NCBI GenBank assembly: GCA_030583925.1 | Contig: CP129482.1 | Span: forward strand, 1,860,001 to 1,924,000 | Source of the DNA: Anaerolineales bacterium | GTDB taxonomy: Bacteria; Chloroflexota; Anaerolineae; Anaerolineales; Villigracilaceae | DNA length: 64,000 bases | Reading direction: 5' to 3' | Part shown: positions 1-9,251 of the stretch, one piece after another | How positions within the stretch are numbered: position 1 is the first letter of the stretch | Layout: every line of letters starts with the position of its first letter | Position numbers and translations under genes: made by a program | Notes under the pieces: generated by a model | The model's input: only the letters and a program-made list of their open reading frames with translations | The model's database searches: none | Told to the model about the DNA's origin: nothing

Positions 1-189
1 CGGGCAGGCAGTGTAATAGGGCGGGTCGGAGAGCGCCAGAATCGCTTCGTCGCTGGCTTTCGGGAAACCTGGTGTCTTCCGAAATTCAGGATCCTGTAAA
101 CGCAGGCGCAGTTTTTCCAACCAGACTCGGCGTTCTTCTTCGTTGCGTTGAGGAACGGTCTTTTCGGTAAGCAGATCCAGTTGAGGCAT
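1..189 (-). CDS. DNA methyltransferase, N-terminal part (cut by window edge)
   Basis: The first 63 residues are visible and the frame is open to the window edge. They end in ALSDPPYYTACP, whose DPPY is catalytic motif IV of amino-methyltransferases, usually N6-adenine. The ATG at 189 lies 116 bp after the stop of the DUF6079-type ATPase, on the same strand. The gene is therefore probably the third member of the helicase-ATPase-methylase operon. An adenine methylase beside a giant P-loop ATPase is the pattern of BREX/Pgl-like defence loci. The target-recognition part is outside the window, so specificity cannot be judged. Confidence 0.7.
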   Translation of the reverse strand, partial: MPQLDLLTEKTVPQRNEEERRVWLEKLRLRLQDPEFRKTPGFPKASDEAILALSDPPYYTACP

Positions 190-228
190 GAGGTCTCCGA
201 TTAAATTCAACTCATCATCATTTCAGAT

Positions 229-296
229 GTCATTGCGAGTGGAGCGAAGCAATCCCCTCTTGGGCATAACGATTGCTTCTCGAAGATCGCAATGAC
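229..296. repeat. Intergenic inverted repeat of GTCATTGCGAG type
   Basis: Arms 229-254 (starts GTCATTGCGAG, ends GAAGCAATC) and 271-296 (starts GATTGCTTC, ends CGCAATGAC) are near-complementary across a 16-nt loop. They form a long imperfect hairpin between the ATPase and methylase genes. This palindrome type is scattered in many environmental bacterial genomes. It may act as an mRNA processing or attenuation hairpin inside the operon. Confidence 0.7.
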
Positions 297-304
297 ATGA
301 TTAC

Positions 305-3300
305 CTACCAATCCAATTCAATCCGAATCTTGTCGCGCTTCTTGTCGCCCAGTTGTTTCTGCAAAAGCGTATCCAGGCGTTGGTACAGTTCTTCCACGGT
401 GCAGGGCATCCCAGCCTGTGTGAGCGCCAGCAGGAACTCAGTGCCATTCAGCACGACTTTCTCCAATCCCTGCAGAGCATCGTTCACTGATTGAACGAAA
501 ATCTGGGAAACGCTGACGGGCAACTTCCCATCGCGAATGAACGATTGGATTTGTTCCCGATAAGGTGATTTAAGCAAAGCGACATCCTCGCTGACCTCGG
601 GCTTTTGCAGTTCCTCGCGCAGGCGCGTCACCCAGGATGTGTGCAGGCGATCCAGTTCCTGAAGAACGGTATCCAATGTCTCATGCACAGACTTCCTCCC
701 GCCTTCCGCGCGCGGGTCGAAGCCGCAATGTGGACATTCGGTATGCTCGCGCAAGTCGTCTTTAGTCAAGACGGGACAGGCGCGTAACGAATCGTTGAAA
801 GTCTGTTGCAGTCGGCGAAATTCACTCTCTGGCAAAATCGAAACCTCCTGCAACGCCAGCAATTGCCTCCAGCGTGGGTCCTGCGTGAGAGAACGTTTGC
901 GCTCATCGCCTGCTCGATCCAACCGCGCGCTCTGGTGAAGTTGCAGGTAGGCGTCCATGTAGGCGGAGCGCAGGTTGCTCAATCCGCCGTTTAAGCGGGA
1001 ATAAAGCGAAGGGTCGGAACGCGTTTTGGGATCGCGGAGCCAGCGGATTTGTTCTTGCCTGAGGCGGTTCGCTTCCGCCTGCCAGGGATGACTCGCGGGC
1101 AGTCGTAACTCCGCGCGGGTGACGTAATTCAGATGAGGCTGTAACGCCTGGAGCAATTCCCGCATCTGACTCAGTCTTTGCAGGGTCTCGCGTCCCTTGA
1201 GTTTGGCGCGCACCTCCGAGACGCTCAACCCAAACTGCCGCAAACGTCCAGGCGTGTTCAGACGCTCCAACGCTTGAAGCAGATCACGGTAGCCTTCCAG
1301 TTCCTTCCGCCATTGTTGGCTCTCTTCAGCCGACAAAATCATTTCGCCCAAATACCGCAATCCCTCGCGCAGGTTGTCGAGCGCCATTGCCAGGCGCGGC
1401 AGTTCGCTCTCTGCCAAACGACTTACATCCTGCGCGGCGCGTTCATGTTGCGACGAATCACTCACCCATTCCACGGGCAATCCCAGTCCCTCGAACAAGG
1501 CTTTGAGCGATTGTTCTGGCACAGGCTTGGGACGGGCGATAGTGGAAAAATGCGTGAGGTCGTTCACCTCGATCCGCGCCACCTCATCCAGGTCGTCGGA
1601 GGTGAAAGTGCGCCCCATCCATGTCAGGGTGATTTCGCCCTGGCGAAGAAGCGCGGCAAGAACCACCATCAACAATTCGGGTTCGAGATTGAAGGTCAAT
1701 TCGCGTTCGCGACGCGGATCCACGCCGATCAATTCCTTTCGATTCAAGACGCGCCCTGCGCCGAGCGCCTCCAGCCTGGATAAGATGGCTGAGGCATATT
1801 TCGATTCCGCGCCAGTGTATGCGGGCTGACCCTCCCCAATGCGAATCAACTCCAACCCTTCGAGAATACTCTGCGCCTGTTGGTTGAGCGGTCCGCCTGC
1901 CAGCGCGCGCAACGCTGCCTGACACGCCTGTGGCAGGGAGAGTTGGGTCAATTGAATGCGACCGAACGATGGATAGTCGCGATACTTCTTTTGAAAGTAA
2001 TTATTCAAAATCGCTGAGGTCAATTGATAGACCTGGTCGCGCAGACTGGATTCGGCTCTTGCCAGACGATACTCCCCCCAACTCTCTGCAACGTTGTGAC
2101 TCGATTTGCCATATCGAACATCGAAGGCGTGAGCGAAATTCTCGCGCAGCCAGCGCGTAATCGTGCTCAGGAACTGGTCGGCTTTGCGTTCATATTGAGT
2201 CTTGTTGCTTCCAGAAGAGATTGCCGCCATCTCGCGCGCTCCTGCGTACAACCGCAGATTCTGGTGAAAGAGGTCATCGGGCGCATGCAACAGAAAAAAG
2301 ACCTCATCATCCTTCGGCGCATCTTTCTTGCCGTTTTGCTTGAACAGGCTGAGAAAGTGAATATAGAAATCCCGTTCGGGTTGGGTGTGAGAACGTTCAT
2401 CCCGCGCGCCCAAAAAGACATAACCATCGCGCGTCATCCCATGCCCAGACCAGGGAATCTCAGTCTGCCAGATACGGAACCCAGGGCGGTATGTGCTTTC
2501 GCTCAATTCCAAAATTCGCCTCAAGGCGTCGAAGTAATAGCGATCTAGCACCTCTTCCTCGAGGACCGCCGCCCGCTGTTCGATCAACGCGTCGAAATCC
2601 ACATCCTTGTCGAGATCGAGATAGTATTGGTCGTTCTCTCGGTTGTGGGAAATAAACTGACCACTTACCGCGCGCGAGATTTCCTGCAAGACGCTTTCGA
2701 CACTTGTCAGAAGAAACGCTGCATCTGCTTCGGGAATCGGCAAATACAAACACAAACGATCCCGCAGTTCCTTGGGCGTCAATCCAATTGGAGCGCGGAG
2801 ATCGCCCGTCGTCAGGCGGTGCAGGGAAAGTGCGTGAACAACACGTAATGCCGCATCCCGATAAATCGGCGACATCGCGTTCTTGATTCGTTCTTCCAAC
2901 ACCTGGCTTTTGTCCATCACCTCGCGGATTTCAGGCGTGCTTCGATAGGAAGGGTCCTCCTGAATCAAACGCCAAAAAGCATCGAAGGAAAGCAGTCCGA
3001 CTTGGTCCTGAGGCACGTCGTCATTGAGAATTCGGCGCATCTCTTGACTGATGGCTTTGAGCGTCTGGCGCTTCTCAATGACTGTCACACGCTCGAACAT
3101 TTCCAAATACGCGGGGTGGACTGGGAAGAGTTCGATGAACTCATCCATCCGTTCCGCCATCAGTTCATAGAGTGATGAGAACTTTTCCAGATAAGTGCGG
3201 ATTCGTTCACGTTGGGAAGCGTTCTTGGCGAGCAATCGCCGCGAAACGACAAAAGCCACATCCTCGCGAACGATACGAACCTGCTGATAGCGGTCGCGCA

Positions 3301-4012
3301 CGCGGCGGATCGAATCGGCAGCGAACTGAAAACGCGGGTTGTCGAAAAGCGACTCTTGAATCCCAGCCACGAAGCGTAGATCCGACACGGCGCAGGTTTC
3401 CCCGATCTCGCGCAGGAATGCCAGATCCATGATGAGTTCTCGTTCTTTCCGACCCAGCAGGTATTCCAGCAGTTCATCAATGACGACCAACAGTCCCTGA
3501 CCAGGATATTTCTTCTGAAAAGCCGTCATTGCATCAATCAACAAATCTTTGGCATTGGGGGCTTCATCCATAGATGGGAAGTGAACACTCACACCCAATT
3601 TCTTGAGTCCTTCCTGCAAATAACCCAATACCACATCCCGTAATGTCATATTGGTGCTTCCAAATTCCTGCCGCACCACACGGAACTGCCCTGCGACGGC
3701 TTGTTTTACCCCTTTGGCAACCGCTGGATGGGTCACTGCCTCAGCCAGGTCAGCGTGTTCGGCAACAGAAGAGAGCAATGACATCAAATGCGATTTGCCT
3801 GTGCCGTAGTTGCCCACCACGAACAAGCCGCCCGACTCTTCGCCTCGCTCCAGACTCAGGGTGGGCAGGACGCGATGGAGAATCACATCTGCCATGCGAT
3901 CAGATATCACATACGTCCGCACCAAGCGTTCGGCTTCCACTCGCTTCTCTGCCTGGCGAAGTTGGACTACAGTCTCGATAGGCTCAAACTGAATCAGGTC
4001 AGCATATTTCAT
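305..4012 (-). CDS. Giant P-loop ATPase, DUF6079 / BrxC-PglY-like
   Basis: This is a 1235-residue protein. The Walker A is GNYGTGKS at residues 67-74, and the Walker B-like strand is LLVVIDELLEYL near residue 180. The opening 'ADLIQFEPIETVVQLR' matches my memory of DUF6079 proteins, distant relatives of BrxC/PglY ATPases. The middle and C-terminal parts are helical. A CPHC zinc-like pair lies about 110 residues before the end. The start overlaps the helicase stop by 4 bp (ATGA), so the two are translationally coupled, and the methylase follows. The likely role is the nucleotide-dependent core of a methylase-linked antiphage system. The family name rests on recall; the ATPase call is firm. Confidence 0.75.
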   Translation of the reverse strand: MKYADLIQFEPIETVVQLRQAEKRVEAERLVRTYVISDRMADVILHRVLPTLSLERGEESGGLFVVGNYGTGKSHLMSLLSSVAEHADLAEAVTHPAVAKGVKQAVAGQFRVVRQEFGSTNMTLRDVVLGYLQEGLKKLGVSVHFPSMDEAPNAKDLLIDAMTAFQKKYPGQGLLVVIDELLEYLLGRKERELIMDLAFLREIGETCAVSDLRFVAGIQESLFDNPRFQFAADSIRRVRDRYQQVRIVREDVAFVVSRRLLAKNASQRERIRTYLEKFSSLYELMAERMDEFIELFPVHPAYLEMFERVTVIEKRQTLKAISQEMRRILNDDVPQDQVGLLSFDAFWRLIQEDPSYRSTPEIREVMDKSQVLEERIKNAMSPIYRDAALRVVHALSLHRLTTGDLRAPIGLTPKELRDRLCLYLPIPEADAAFLLTSVESVLQEISRAVSGQFISHNRENDQYYLDLDKDVDFDALIEQRAAVLEEEVLDRYYFDALRRILELSESTYRPGFRIWQTEIPWSGHGMTRDGYVFLGARDERSHTQPERDFYIHFLSLFKQNGKKDAPKDDEVFFLLHAPDDLFHQNLRLYAGAREMAAISSGSNKTQYERKADQFLSTITRWLRENFAHAFDVRYGKSSHNVAESWGEYRLARAESSLRDQVYQLTSAILNNYFQKKYRDYPSFGRIQLTQLSLPQACQAALRALAGGPLNQQAQSILEGLELIRIGEGQPAYTGAESKYASAILSRLEALGAGRVLNRKELIGVDPRRERELTFNLEPELLMVVLAALLRQGEITLTWMGRTFTSDDLDEVARIEVNDLTHFSTIARPKPVPEQSLKALFEGLGLPVEWVSDSSQHERAAQDVSRLAESELPRLAMALDNLREGLRYLGEMILSAEESQQWRKELEGYRDLLQALERLNTPGRLRQFGLSVSEVRAKLKGRETLQRLSQMRELLQALQPHLNYVTRAELRLPASHPWQAEANRLRQEQIRWLRDPKTRSDPSLYSRLNGGLSNLRSAYMDAYLQLHQSARLDRAGDERKRSLTQDPRWRQLLALQEVSILPESEFRRLQQTFNDSLRACPVLTKDDLREHTECPHCGFDPRAEGGRKSVHETLDTVLQELDRLHTSWVTRLREELQKPEVSEDVALLKSPYREQIQSFIRDGKLPVSVSQIFVQSVNDALQGLEKVVLNGTEFLLALTQAGMPCTVEELYQRLDTLLQKQLGDKKRDKIRIELDW

Positions 4013-5712
4013 GGTTGCCTCGTTGATGATCGAAAAATATTCTCAAGTTGAGCGTGGGTACGTTCATGTGCAACAACAATCAAATGTGCTCGGGCGCGCG
4101 AGCAGGCAACGTATAACAATGGATTTAGCCACGATGGGTCATTGTCTTCCAGTCCAGTCAAGATGACGACTCGGCTTTCCAAACCTTTGAAGCGATGGGC
4201 GCTACTCACGCGAATATCATTCTTGCGCAAATTGAGATCGCCCCATTCCATTAGGACGAAGTTCCCAAATTTCTTTCCTGGAACGAAGGATGTTTTCTCT
4301 GGCGAGCGGGTGGTGAGCAAGACAATGTTCGACGGTTCAACTTTCTCATCGTTCACCAGATGATGCAGGGTTTTCTTAACCCGTTCTCCCTGCTCATGGG
4401 GGGTTGAGAAGTAAAAGATTTCAGGCTCTCTTCCTTCGGGTCCTCGGCAGGTAAGTACTGTTGGGTTGTGATGAAATCCCTTGACTACGTTGTGAATCGC
4501 ACGCGTGTTGCGGCAATTTTCCCACAAGGTAAAAGGCTCAACACTTATCATTTGTGTTAGGCTAGCAGGACGGTGATAGATGTTCTGATTACTGTCGTAA
4601 AAGACATAGAAGATCCCTTGATGTTGGTCGCGCAATAGAAAGAACAAAATCTCCCACCATTCATCACGGAAATCCTGTCCTTCGTCTACGATAATGGCGT
4701 CAAACTGAGGTCCCAATTCGTCAATGGCATCTAGAAGCATTTGGGGTAATACTTCGTTGAAGTATTCCTCTTCACTTCGATGAGCGCGATAGCCGATCCC
4801 TGCTTCCTTCGCCAAATGCTTGCACAAACCATGAAAGTGGAAAACGCTTATCTCATCAGTCACACGTTGATGGAGATATTCCGCCAGAGGCGCGTTGAAA
4901 CAGAGCAAAAGTGTGTCAAATCCCTGACCCGCGAGTTGCCGCGCCTTTTCCAATGCCAGCATCGTTTTGCCTGAGCCTGCACAACCCTCGATGAACACCC
5001 TGCGATGGCTTTGAATGAACTGAAGTACTTTCATCTGATCCGCCGTCAGTTCGATCAGGCGCTGCTCCTCGTTCGCCAATTCCACGCCGAGTGGTGTACG
5101 CAAGGAAAACGATTGCCCCAAAAAGCCTTCCAACAGTCGCAAACGATCCATTCCCAAGGCACCGCGCGTTCGTTCCTCCCCAAGGTACCACTCGAATCCC
5201 TCTTTGATTTTAGTTTCAATGTTAAGCAGATCTCGGGAATCCAGTGCCAACTGGAGCGGGAGGTCTGGTCGCAAATTAGTTTGTTCCGTTACAACATCAG
5301 GAAAGACTGCCAAATAAGCAATGGTCAGGAAACGCTGCTCCCATCCTGGCAATTCTTTGAACTTGGATAACAATGCTCCCTTGCTGTTTCGCGCCTGCTC
5401 GATTGGGTCTTTGATTTCGTGTTCGATCCCTTGGCGGTCTTTACTGAACCATTGTTTCTGATTTGCATCATAGCGAACCTGCCCGCCTTTGACCTCCAAG
5501 ATCATCAGCCCCAACTCTGGATGAGCAATAATAAAGTCAGCCTCACCATCACGTGCTCCGCTCCTCGGATCTCGTACTTGCCAGGCGACGTTGTAGAAAA
5601 CATAAAAAGACGGTCCCAATCTTGAGAGGGACTCAAACACTTTTCTCTCGGCTTCCCGTCTGGGGTCACTGAGTACATGTTCGGGCAATCGTTCCGGATA
5701 TAGTTTCGCCAT
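4009..5712 (-). CDS. NERD-domain UvrD-like helicase
   Basis: The 567-residue protein has two parts. Residues about 15-130 form a NERD nuclease-related domain (EADFIIAHPELGLMILEVKGG, the D-ExK core). An SF1 helicase core follows, with Walker A GCAGSGKT at 243-250, Walker B IIVDEGQDF, and late motifs SSAHRFKGLES and LLYVACSRAR. It is the first gene of a leftward operon with the giant ATPase (4-bp overlap) and the methylase. Nuclease-helicase fusions of this kind are common in defence islands, where they process foreign DNA. The start at 5712 gives the full NERD domain. Confidence 0.85.
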   Translation of the reverse strand: MAKLYPERLPEHVLSDPRREAERKVFESLSRLGPSFYVFYNVAWQVRDPRSGARDGEADFIIAHPELGLMILEVKGGQVRYDANQKQWFSKDRQGIEHEIKDPIEQARNSKGALLSKFKELPGWEQRFLTIAYLAVFPDVVTEQTNLRPDLPLQLALDSRDLLNIETKIKEGFEWYLGEERTRGALGMDRLRLLEGFLGQSFSLRTPLGVELANEEQRLIELTADQMKVLQFIQSHRRVFIEGCAGSGKTMLALEKARQLAGQGFDTLLLCFNAPLAEYLHQRVTDEISVFHFHGLCKHLAKEAGIGYRAHRSEEEYFNEVLPQMLLDAIDELGPQFDAIIVDEGQDFRDEWWEILFFLLRDQHQGIFYVFYDSNQNIYHRPASLTQMISVEPFTLWENCRNTRAIHNVVKGFHHNPTVLTCRGPEGREPEIFYFSTPHEQGERVKKTLHHLVNDEKVEPSNIVLLTTRSPEKTSFVPGKKFGNFVLMEWGDLNLRKNDIRVSSAHRFKGLESRVVILTGLEDNDPSWLNPLLYVACSRARAHLIVVAHERTHAQLENIFRSSTRQP

Positions 5713-5968
5713 TGTCCTACCTGCATACTCATTTCATCTTTCAGCAACCAAGGTGGTTGTTCGAACAGGGCAAAGTATACAACAATTTTGCGACTATATT
5801 TTTTCGCTCTTATGGGCCTGCTGCAATTGCACTGTTTTATGCACAAAATTGCCAGGTATCGTCGCACGATGCCTGTTTCCCACGCATTAATCGCTGGGAT
5901 GTATTACATTTGACTTAGGCTGACATCGCCTCCGGGACCTTTTTTCCACCTCTCGTCTTTTTGGAGAT
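5713..5968. other. Gap between reverse transcriptase and helicase operon
   Basis: This stretch is 256 bp and AT-rich. It holds no gene that I can support. A TATACT hexamer on the minus strand (5775-5780) could be the -10 of the helicase operon, but no convincing -35 is seen. There is no group II intron domain V downstream of the reverse transcriptase. Confidence 0.4.
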
Positions 5969-7747
5969 TCAATCACGAATCAAAAAACTAGATGGCCTTG
6001 TATCGGAAAAGTGTAACCGTATTGGCCACAGCTGCATTTGAATAGCAGGCAATTGGCTTAATAACGAAACCATCTGACTTGTGCATTGTATTCCCGAACG
6101 TTCCAAATTAGCTCGGCTCAAGTTACCGTTCTTTCTTAACTCAGCCCATGCTTGCAAAAAAATGTCCTTTGGAATTTCGTATTCCTTTTTATTGATATGA
6201 AGCCTTATCCCATTGTGATCTACTTTGCTTACTAGGAATTCTTTCGAGAAAGCCAGTGTCTTAAATTGCCTCCCCTGAAAAAGGTCTTCTAGATATGGCC
6301 ATAAGCCGCCCCGGTCAATATCACATAAGCAGGGTCTTAATCTTGGATTCTCAACCCGATATTTTTGATTGACTAGGCTTTTAAATCTTGCTTTACGAAG
6401 CGCCGACCGACTGATTCTGATTTTATGTGCTTTATGCATGTAATCATAAATCACCTGACGTGTCCACTTGTCAAGCTCATGAATTTGTTTTACATCCGTA
6501 ACCGTCTTGAAAAAGGTTATCCAGCTACGAGGTGGTCCGATTCTGTAATGACCGCATACTGGACATGTCTCAAGCCCAGAGTGCCCTTGAACCTTGAAAT
6601 TGATCCGTTTGACCAGCCATCTCAAAGTTGTTTTTGGTTTATTAGCATCTATGACGTATTGTGGAGGTGATTCTATGGCTTCTCTAATTCGCTTTTTATA
6701 GCGGTCAATGTTTTTGCTTCTTACCCTGATGGATACTCCGTCGAAATGGAATCCTACAAAATCTAATCCATTTTTTCTCACATCATAACTGCTGGTTTTT
6801 TCTTTGTTGATCTCTAGTCCCAACTTTCCGATTTGATTTTCTACCCGTTTTCCGATAACTTCTAGATCTTTGGCTGATCGCGCAAGGATAATAAAGTCAT
6901 CAGCATACCTTACATACTTAAGATCAATTTTCTTGCCTAACGTTGTAACAACCCATGTGTCAAAATCATGCAAGTATAAATTTGCCAACATTCCTGATAG
7001 AACACCACCCTGCGGAATCCCCTTGTCGCGTTTGAACCTTTTGGGTTTTTTCCAGTGGAATATCTTTTGCCGCATCAATTTCCCTCTCGCTTTTGCATAT
7101 TGATATGTTTTGTATGGTACCAAATCGGTGTGGATAAACCTTCTAACAAGGCGGAATGCCCTTGATTTTTTCCCGCCGATTTCTTTAGTCAATCGGTTAA
7201 GAAGCCTATCATGCGGAATGCTATCGAAGTATTTGCTCAAATCCGCATCAAAGACATACCAATATCCAGCCCGTAAGTATGAAAATATGGCTTTTGCAGC
7301 TAAAGGTGCAGACTTTCCCTTTCTGTAGGCGTAAGACACCACCGATATTTGGTCTAAACTACGAAAAATAGATTCGATTGGTTCGTATAAAACATCTTGA
7401 TAAAGAATCGTTTGAACTAGCACATCCCGTATAGAAGCTATGCTTAATGTGCGAAACTTGGCAGGTTTCCCTAGGCTTGCAGGTTCTTTTAATTTTTCAA
7501 CTTCTCGAAATGGGTAGAAGATATACTTGTCGTTCTGGACTCGATACGAAATGTTTTTTGCATTTCGCTTTAGTTGTTTTTCGAATGTCTGGAACTTAAT
7601 GCCGTCTGCGCCCATTGGAATGTTAATTTCAGGCTCATCGAATCCACTAAATCGATCCCATTTAGCTAACTTATAGTCAAAGTAGGCTGAGATTATTCTT
7701 TCAGGGGTAAATGAGGCTATTAGTTTTTCGTCAATAGGGTTATTCAT
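5969..7747 (-). CDS. Reverse transcriptase, group II-like, with extra C-terminal domain
   Basis: From the ATG at 7747 (MNNPIDEK) the protein is 592 residues. RT motifs are present in order: FRTLSI (98-103), FDADLSKYFD (167-175), GIPQGGVLS (243-251), YADDFIIL (281-288) and LDFVGFHFDG (328-337). A thumb-like helical part follows, interrupted by a CPVCGH zinc-like motif (395-400), then CLC (473-475). The last ~90 residues resemble a small winged-helix domain. I see no maturase endonuclease (HNH) and no retron VTG motif. An upstream in-frame ATG at 7828 would place 27 codons in the structured leader, so 7747 is preferred. The gene is AT-rich compared with the backbone. It lies on the same strand as, and upstream of, the helicase-ATPase-methylase operon. 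It may be an unclassified defence RT. Confidence 0.85.
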   Translation of the reverse strand: MNNPIDEKLIASFTPERIISAYFDYKLAKWDRFSGFDEPEINIPMGADGIKFQTFEKQLKRNAKNISYRVQNDKYIFYPFREVEKLKEPASLGKPAKFRTLSIASIRDVLVQTILYQDVLYEPIESIFRSLDQISVVSYAYRKGKSAPLAAKAIFSYLRAGYWYVFDADLSKYFDSIPHDRLLNRLTKEIGGKKSRAFRLVRRFIHTDLVPYKTYQYAKARGKLMRQKIFHWKKPKRFKRDKGIPQGGVLSGMLANLYLHDFDTWVVTTLGKKIDLKYVRYADDFIILARSAKDLEVIGKRVENQIGKLGLEINKEKTSSYDVRKNGLDFVGFHFDGVSIRVRSKNIDRYKKRIREAIESPPQYVIDANKPKTTLRWLVKRINFKVQGHSGLETCPVCGHYRIGPPRSWITFFKTVTDVKQIHELDKWTRQVIYDYMHKAHKIRISRSALRKARFKSLVNQKYRVENPRLRPCLCDIDRGGLWPYLEDLFQGRQFKTLAFSKEFLVSKVDHNGIRLHINKKEYEIPKDIFLQAWAELRKNGNLSRANLERSGIQCTSQMVSLLSQLPAIQMQLWPIRLHFSDTRPSSFLIRD

Positions 7748-7765
7748 TGTGGTTGCCCCAATTAA

Positions 7766-7955
7766 AGGCGAGAGCACTCTTTTCATGTAGACGGGGATAC
7801 AAGTGCTCTCCATTCCCGTCTGCGGCACAGAGACCGCAAAGTCAGAACTTTACTACGGCCCGTAGGGACCGTAGCAAGAGAACAGAAAGTAAAGAGACAC
7901 ATTCCATTCTCCTTGATTGGTGTGCTTGCGGACATTATAGCCTGCAAGAAACACC
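7766..7955 (-). ncRNA. Putative structured RNA leader of the reverse transcriptase
   Basis: On the minus strand the RT leader contains several stems. A bulged ~12-bp hairpin pairs 7919-7931 with 7941-7955. A 9-bp hairpin (CTACGGTCC with GGGCCGTAG) pairs 7853-7861 with 7866-7874. A 5-bp TGCGG/CCGCA hairpin pairs 7821-7825 with 7834-7838. The last two stems interleave: GACGGG (7815-7820) pairs with CCCGTC (7790-7795), and GAGAGCACT (7802-7810) pairs with AGTGCTCTC (7770-7778), which makes an H-type pseudoknot ending ~23 nt before the start codon. This is by-eye pairing only. It could be an RT template or cofactor RNA, or a translation regulator. Confidence 0.5.
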
Positions 7956-8041
7956 TGCCCATAAGGGAACATTCATGTTCGACAAAGCCGAACTCGAATG
8001 CGATCACAGCGATAAGCCATAATCCTAGCCGTAATTATATA

Positions 8042-9251
8042 GTAGTTAAGAAAATGATTTGGAAGAAGTCAAGCAGCAGTTGGCCCAGCCAGATGCCTGG
8101 TGTAGATACCCATCAAGCGCAAGATCTCGGTGGATTGAGTCGCCAGAACCTCGAGCGCATGATCCACAGATTTCGTAAGCAGAGCGAATTCCGCGAAGTA
8201 GCGATTGTGAGTGGCCTGGGTTTTGACTTTCTTCCAAAGATACTCGATCGGATTGTAGTCGGGCGAGTAGGAAGGCAATTGGTAGACGGTGAGACGATCT
8301 TTGTGCTGCTCAAGAAATTCCCGAGTGGCCTTGCTGGTGTGGTAACGAGCGCCATCGTGGATCAGGATCACCGGTCCGGAGACTTGCGAAAGGAGGTAGG
8401 TCAGAAACGCCTGGTAGGTCTCCGATTGAAATCGTTGTTCGGTGGCCTGATAAACCAACAGACCACTGAAGAACTCGATGGCACCGAAGACCTTGTAGCC
8501 TTTGCGCAGGCCGGTCGTGCGAACTTGCGGTTGGTGTCCCCTGCGTCCCCAGGTGTAGGACAGAGAGCCCCACAGAGCAAAGCTGGCCTCGTCGCTGAAG
8601 AACAGCGCGGCCCCCGACTCTTTCGCCTGCCTCAAAATCCCGGGAAATTCGCTCTCCATCCAGCGTTTCCGAGCTTCGGCATCCAGATGATCCGACACAA
8701 AGCGAGCCTTCTGATAGGAACATCCCAGGTTGCGCAGCAACTCACATACATAAAACCGATTGTAGAGCACCTTGAACTTCCGATCGATCAAATCTTGAAT
8801 GAGCGTACTTGTCCAACACCCACAGGCATAACCACAGGCTTCCGGTCCGGCTTCGATCCATGCCACCAGCTTCCGCTTCTGCGTTTTCGTCAGAGCCGGT
8901 CGGCGCCCCGGCCCTTTCTTGATCTTCAGACTGGCCCAGCGTCCTCGCACAAACTCGTGCAGCCAGTTGTAGACCGTCTGCGCCGATACATTCCACACCG
9001 ACAGAATCCTGGCCAAACTCATTCGTTGACCGATCATCAGCAGCACCGACAATCGCCGCACCGCTTGTTTGTCACCTCGGGTATACGCTTTCTCCAGTTC
9101 TTCCTTCAGACGCTTGACGGTTTCCTGCCGAAAGGTTATTCTACACATGGGGACGTCTCCTTTTGCATTCGGTTCTGAGCCTTCTGCTTAAGGATAAGAC
9201 GTCCCCCTCAATTTGAAAAGTACCAGTTTTCTAATTCTCTTTCTTAATGCC
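8042..9251 (-). mobile_element. IS630-family insertion sequence, left copy
   Basis: The element is 1210 bp, bounded on both sides by TATA (8038-8041 and 9252-9255), fitting the TA target of IS630. The ends are related inverted repeats, GTAGTTAAGAAA and GGCATTAAGAAA. An equally long copy lies in inverted orientation at 41002-42211 and its transposase is identical over all 359 residues. The outer flank is the RT leader; the inner flank carries a relic of a backbone gene. Confidence 0.9.
8069..9148 (-). CDS. IS630-family transposase
   Basis: The 359-residue protein has an N-terminal helix-turn-helix region (residues ~30-70, with SLARILSVWNVSAQTVYNWLHEF split over two helices). The DDE catalytic domain shows FFSDEASF, LIHDGARYH and SPDYNPIEYLWK, which carry the three acidic residues. 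It is full length with no frameshift, so it is probably active. The 421-residue ORF on the opposite strand is an artefact of this gene. Confidence 0.95.
   Translation of the reverse strand: MCRITFRQETVKRLKEELEKAYTRGDKQAVRRLSVLLMIGQRMSLARILSVWNVSAQTVYNWLHEFVRGRWASLKIKKGPGRRPALTKTQKRKLVAWIEAGPEACGYACGCWTSTLIQDLIDRKFKVLYNRFYVCELLRNLGCSYQKARFVSDHLDAEARKRWMESEFPGILRQAKESGAALFFSDEASFALWGSLSYTWGRRGHQPQVRTTGLRKGYKVFGAIEFFSGLLVYQATEQRFQSETYQAFLTYLLSQVSGPVILIHDGARYHTSKATREFLEQHKDRLTVYQLPSYSPDYNPIEYLWKKVKTQATHNRYFAEFALLTKSVDHALEVLATQSTEILRLMGIYTRHLAGPTAA

Noticed and set aside
7770..7820. HDV-like self-cleaving ribozyme upstream of the reverse transcriptase
   Set aside because: The two interleaved stems leave only about five bases between them, with no room for P3 or a catalytic core.
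5969..7828. Diversity-generating retroelement
   Set aside because: No template/variable repeat pair and no Avd-like or variable-protein gene was found nearby; the RT has GIPQGG instead of the DGR-type motif.
7783..7905. Cys/Arg-rich mini-ORF with an AAGGAG site in the RT leader
   Set aside because: Its composition is unnatural and it is fully overlapped by stable stems; RNA structure explains the sequence better.
5969..8041. Group II intron around the reverse transcriptase
   Set aside because: No domain V, no intron boundary motif in the downstream gap and no HNH domain; the gene is group II-like only in its RT core.
7913..9178. 421-residue ORF on the plus strand (and its mirror at 41075-42199)
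   Set aside because: It is the antisense frame of the IS630 transposase, and both copies show it only because the element is duplicated.
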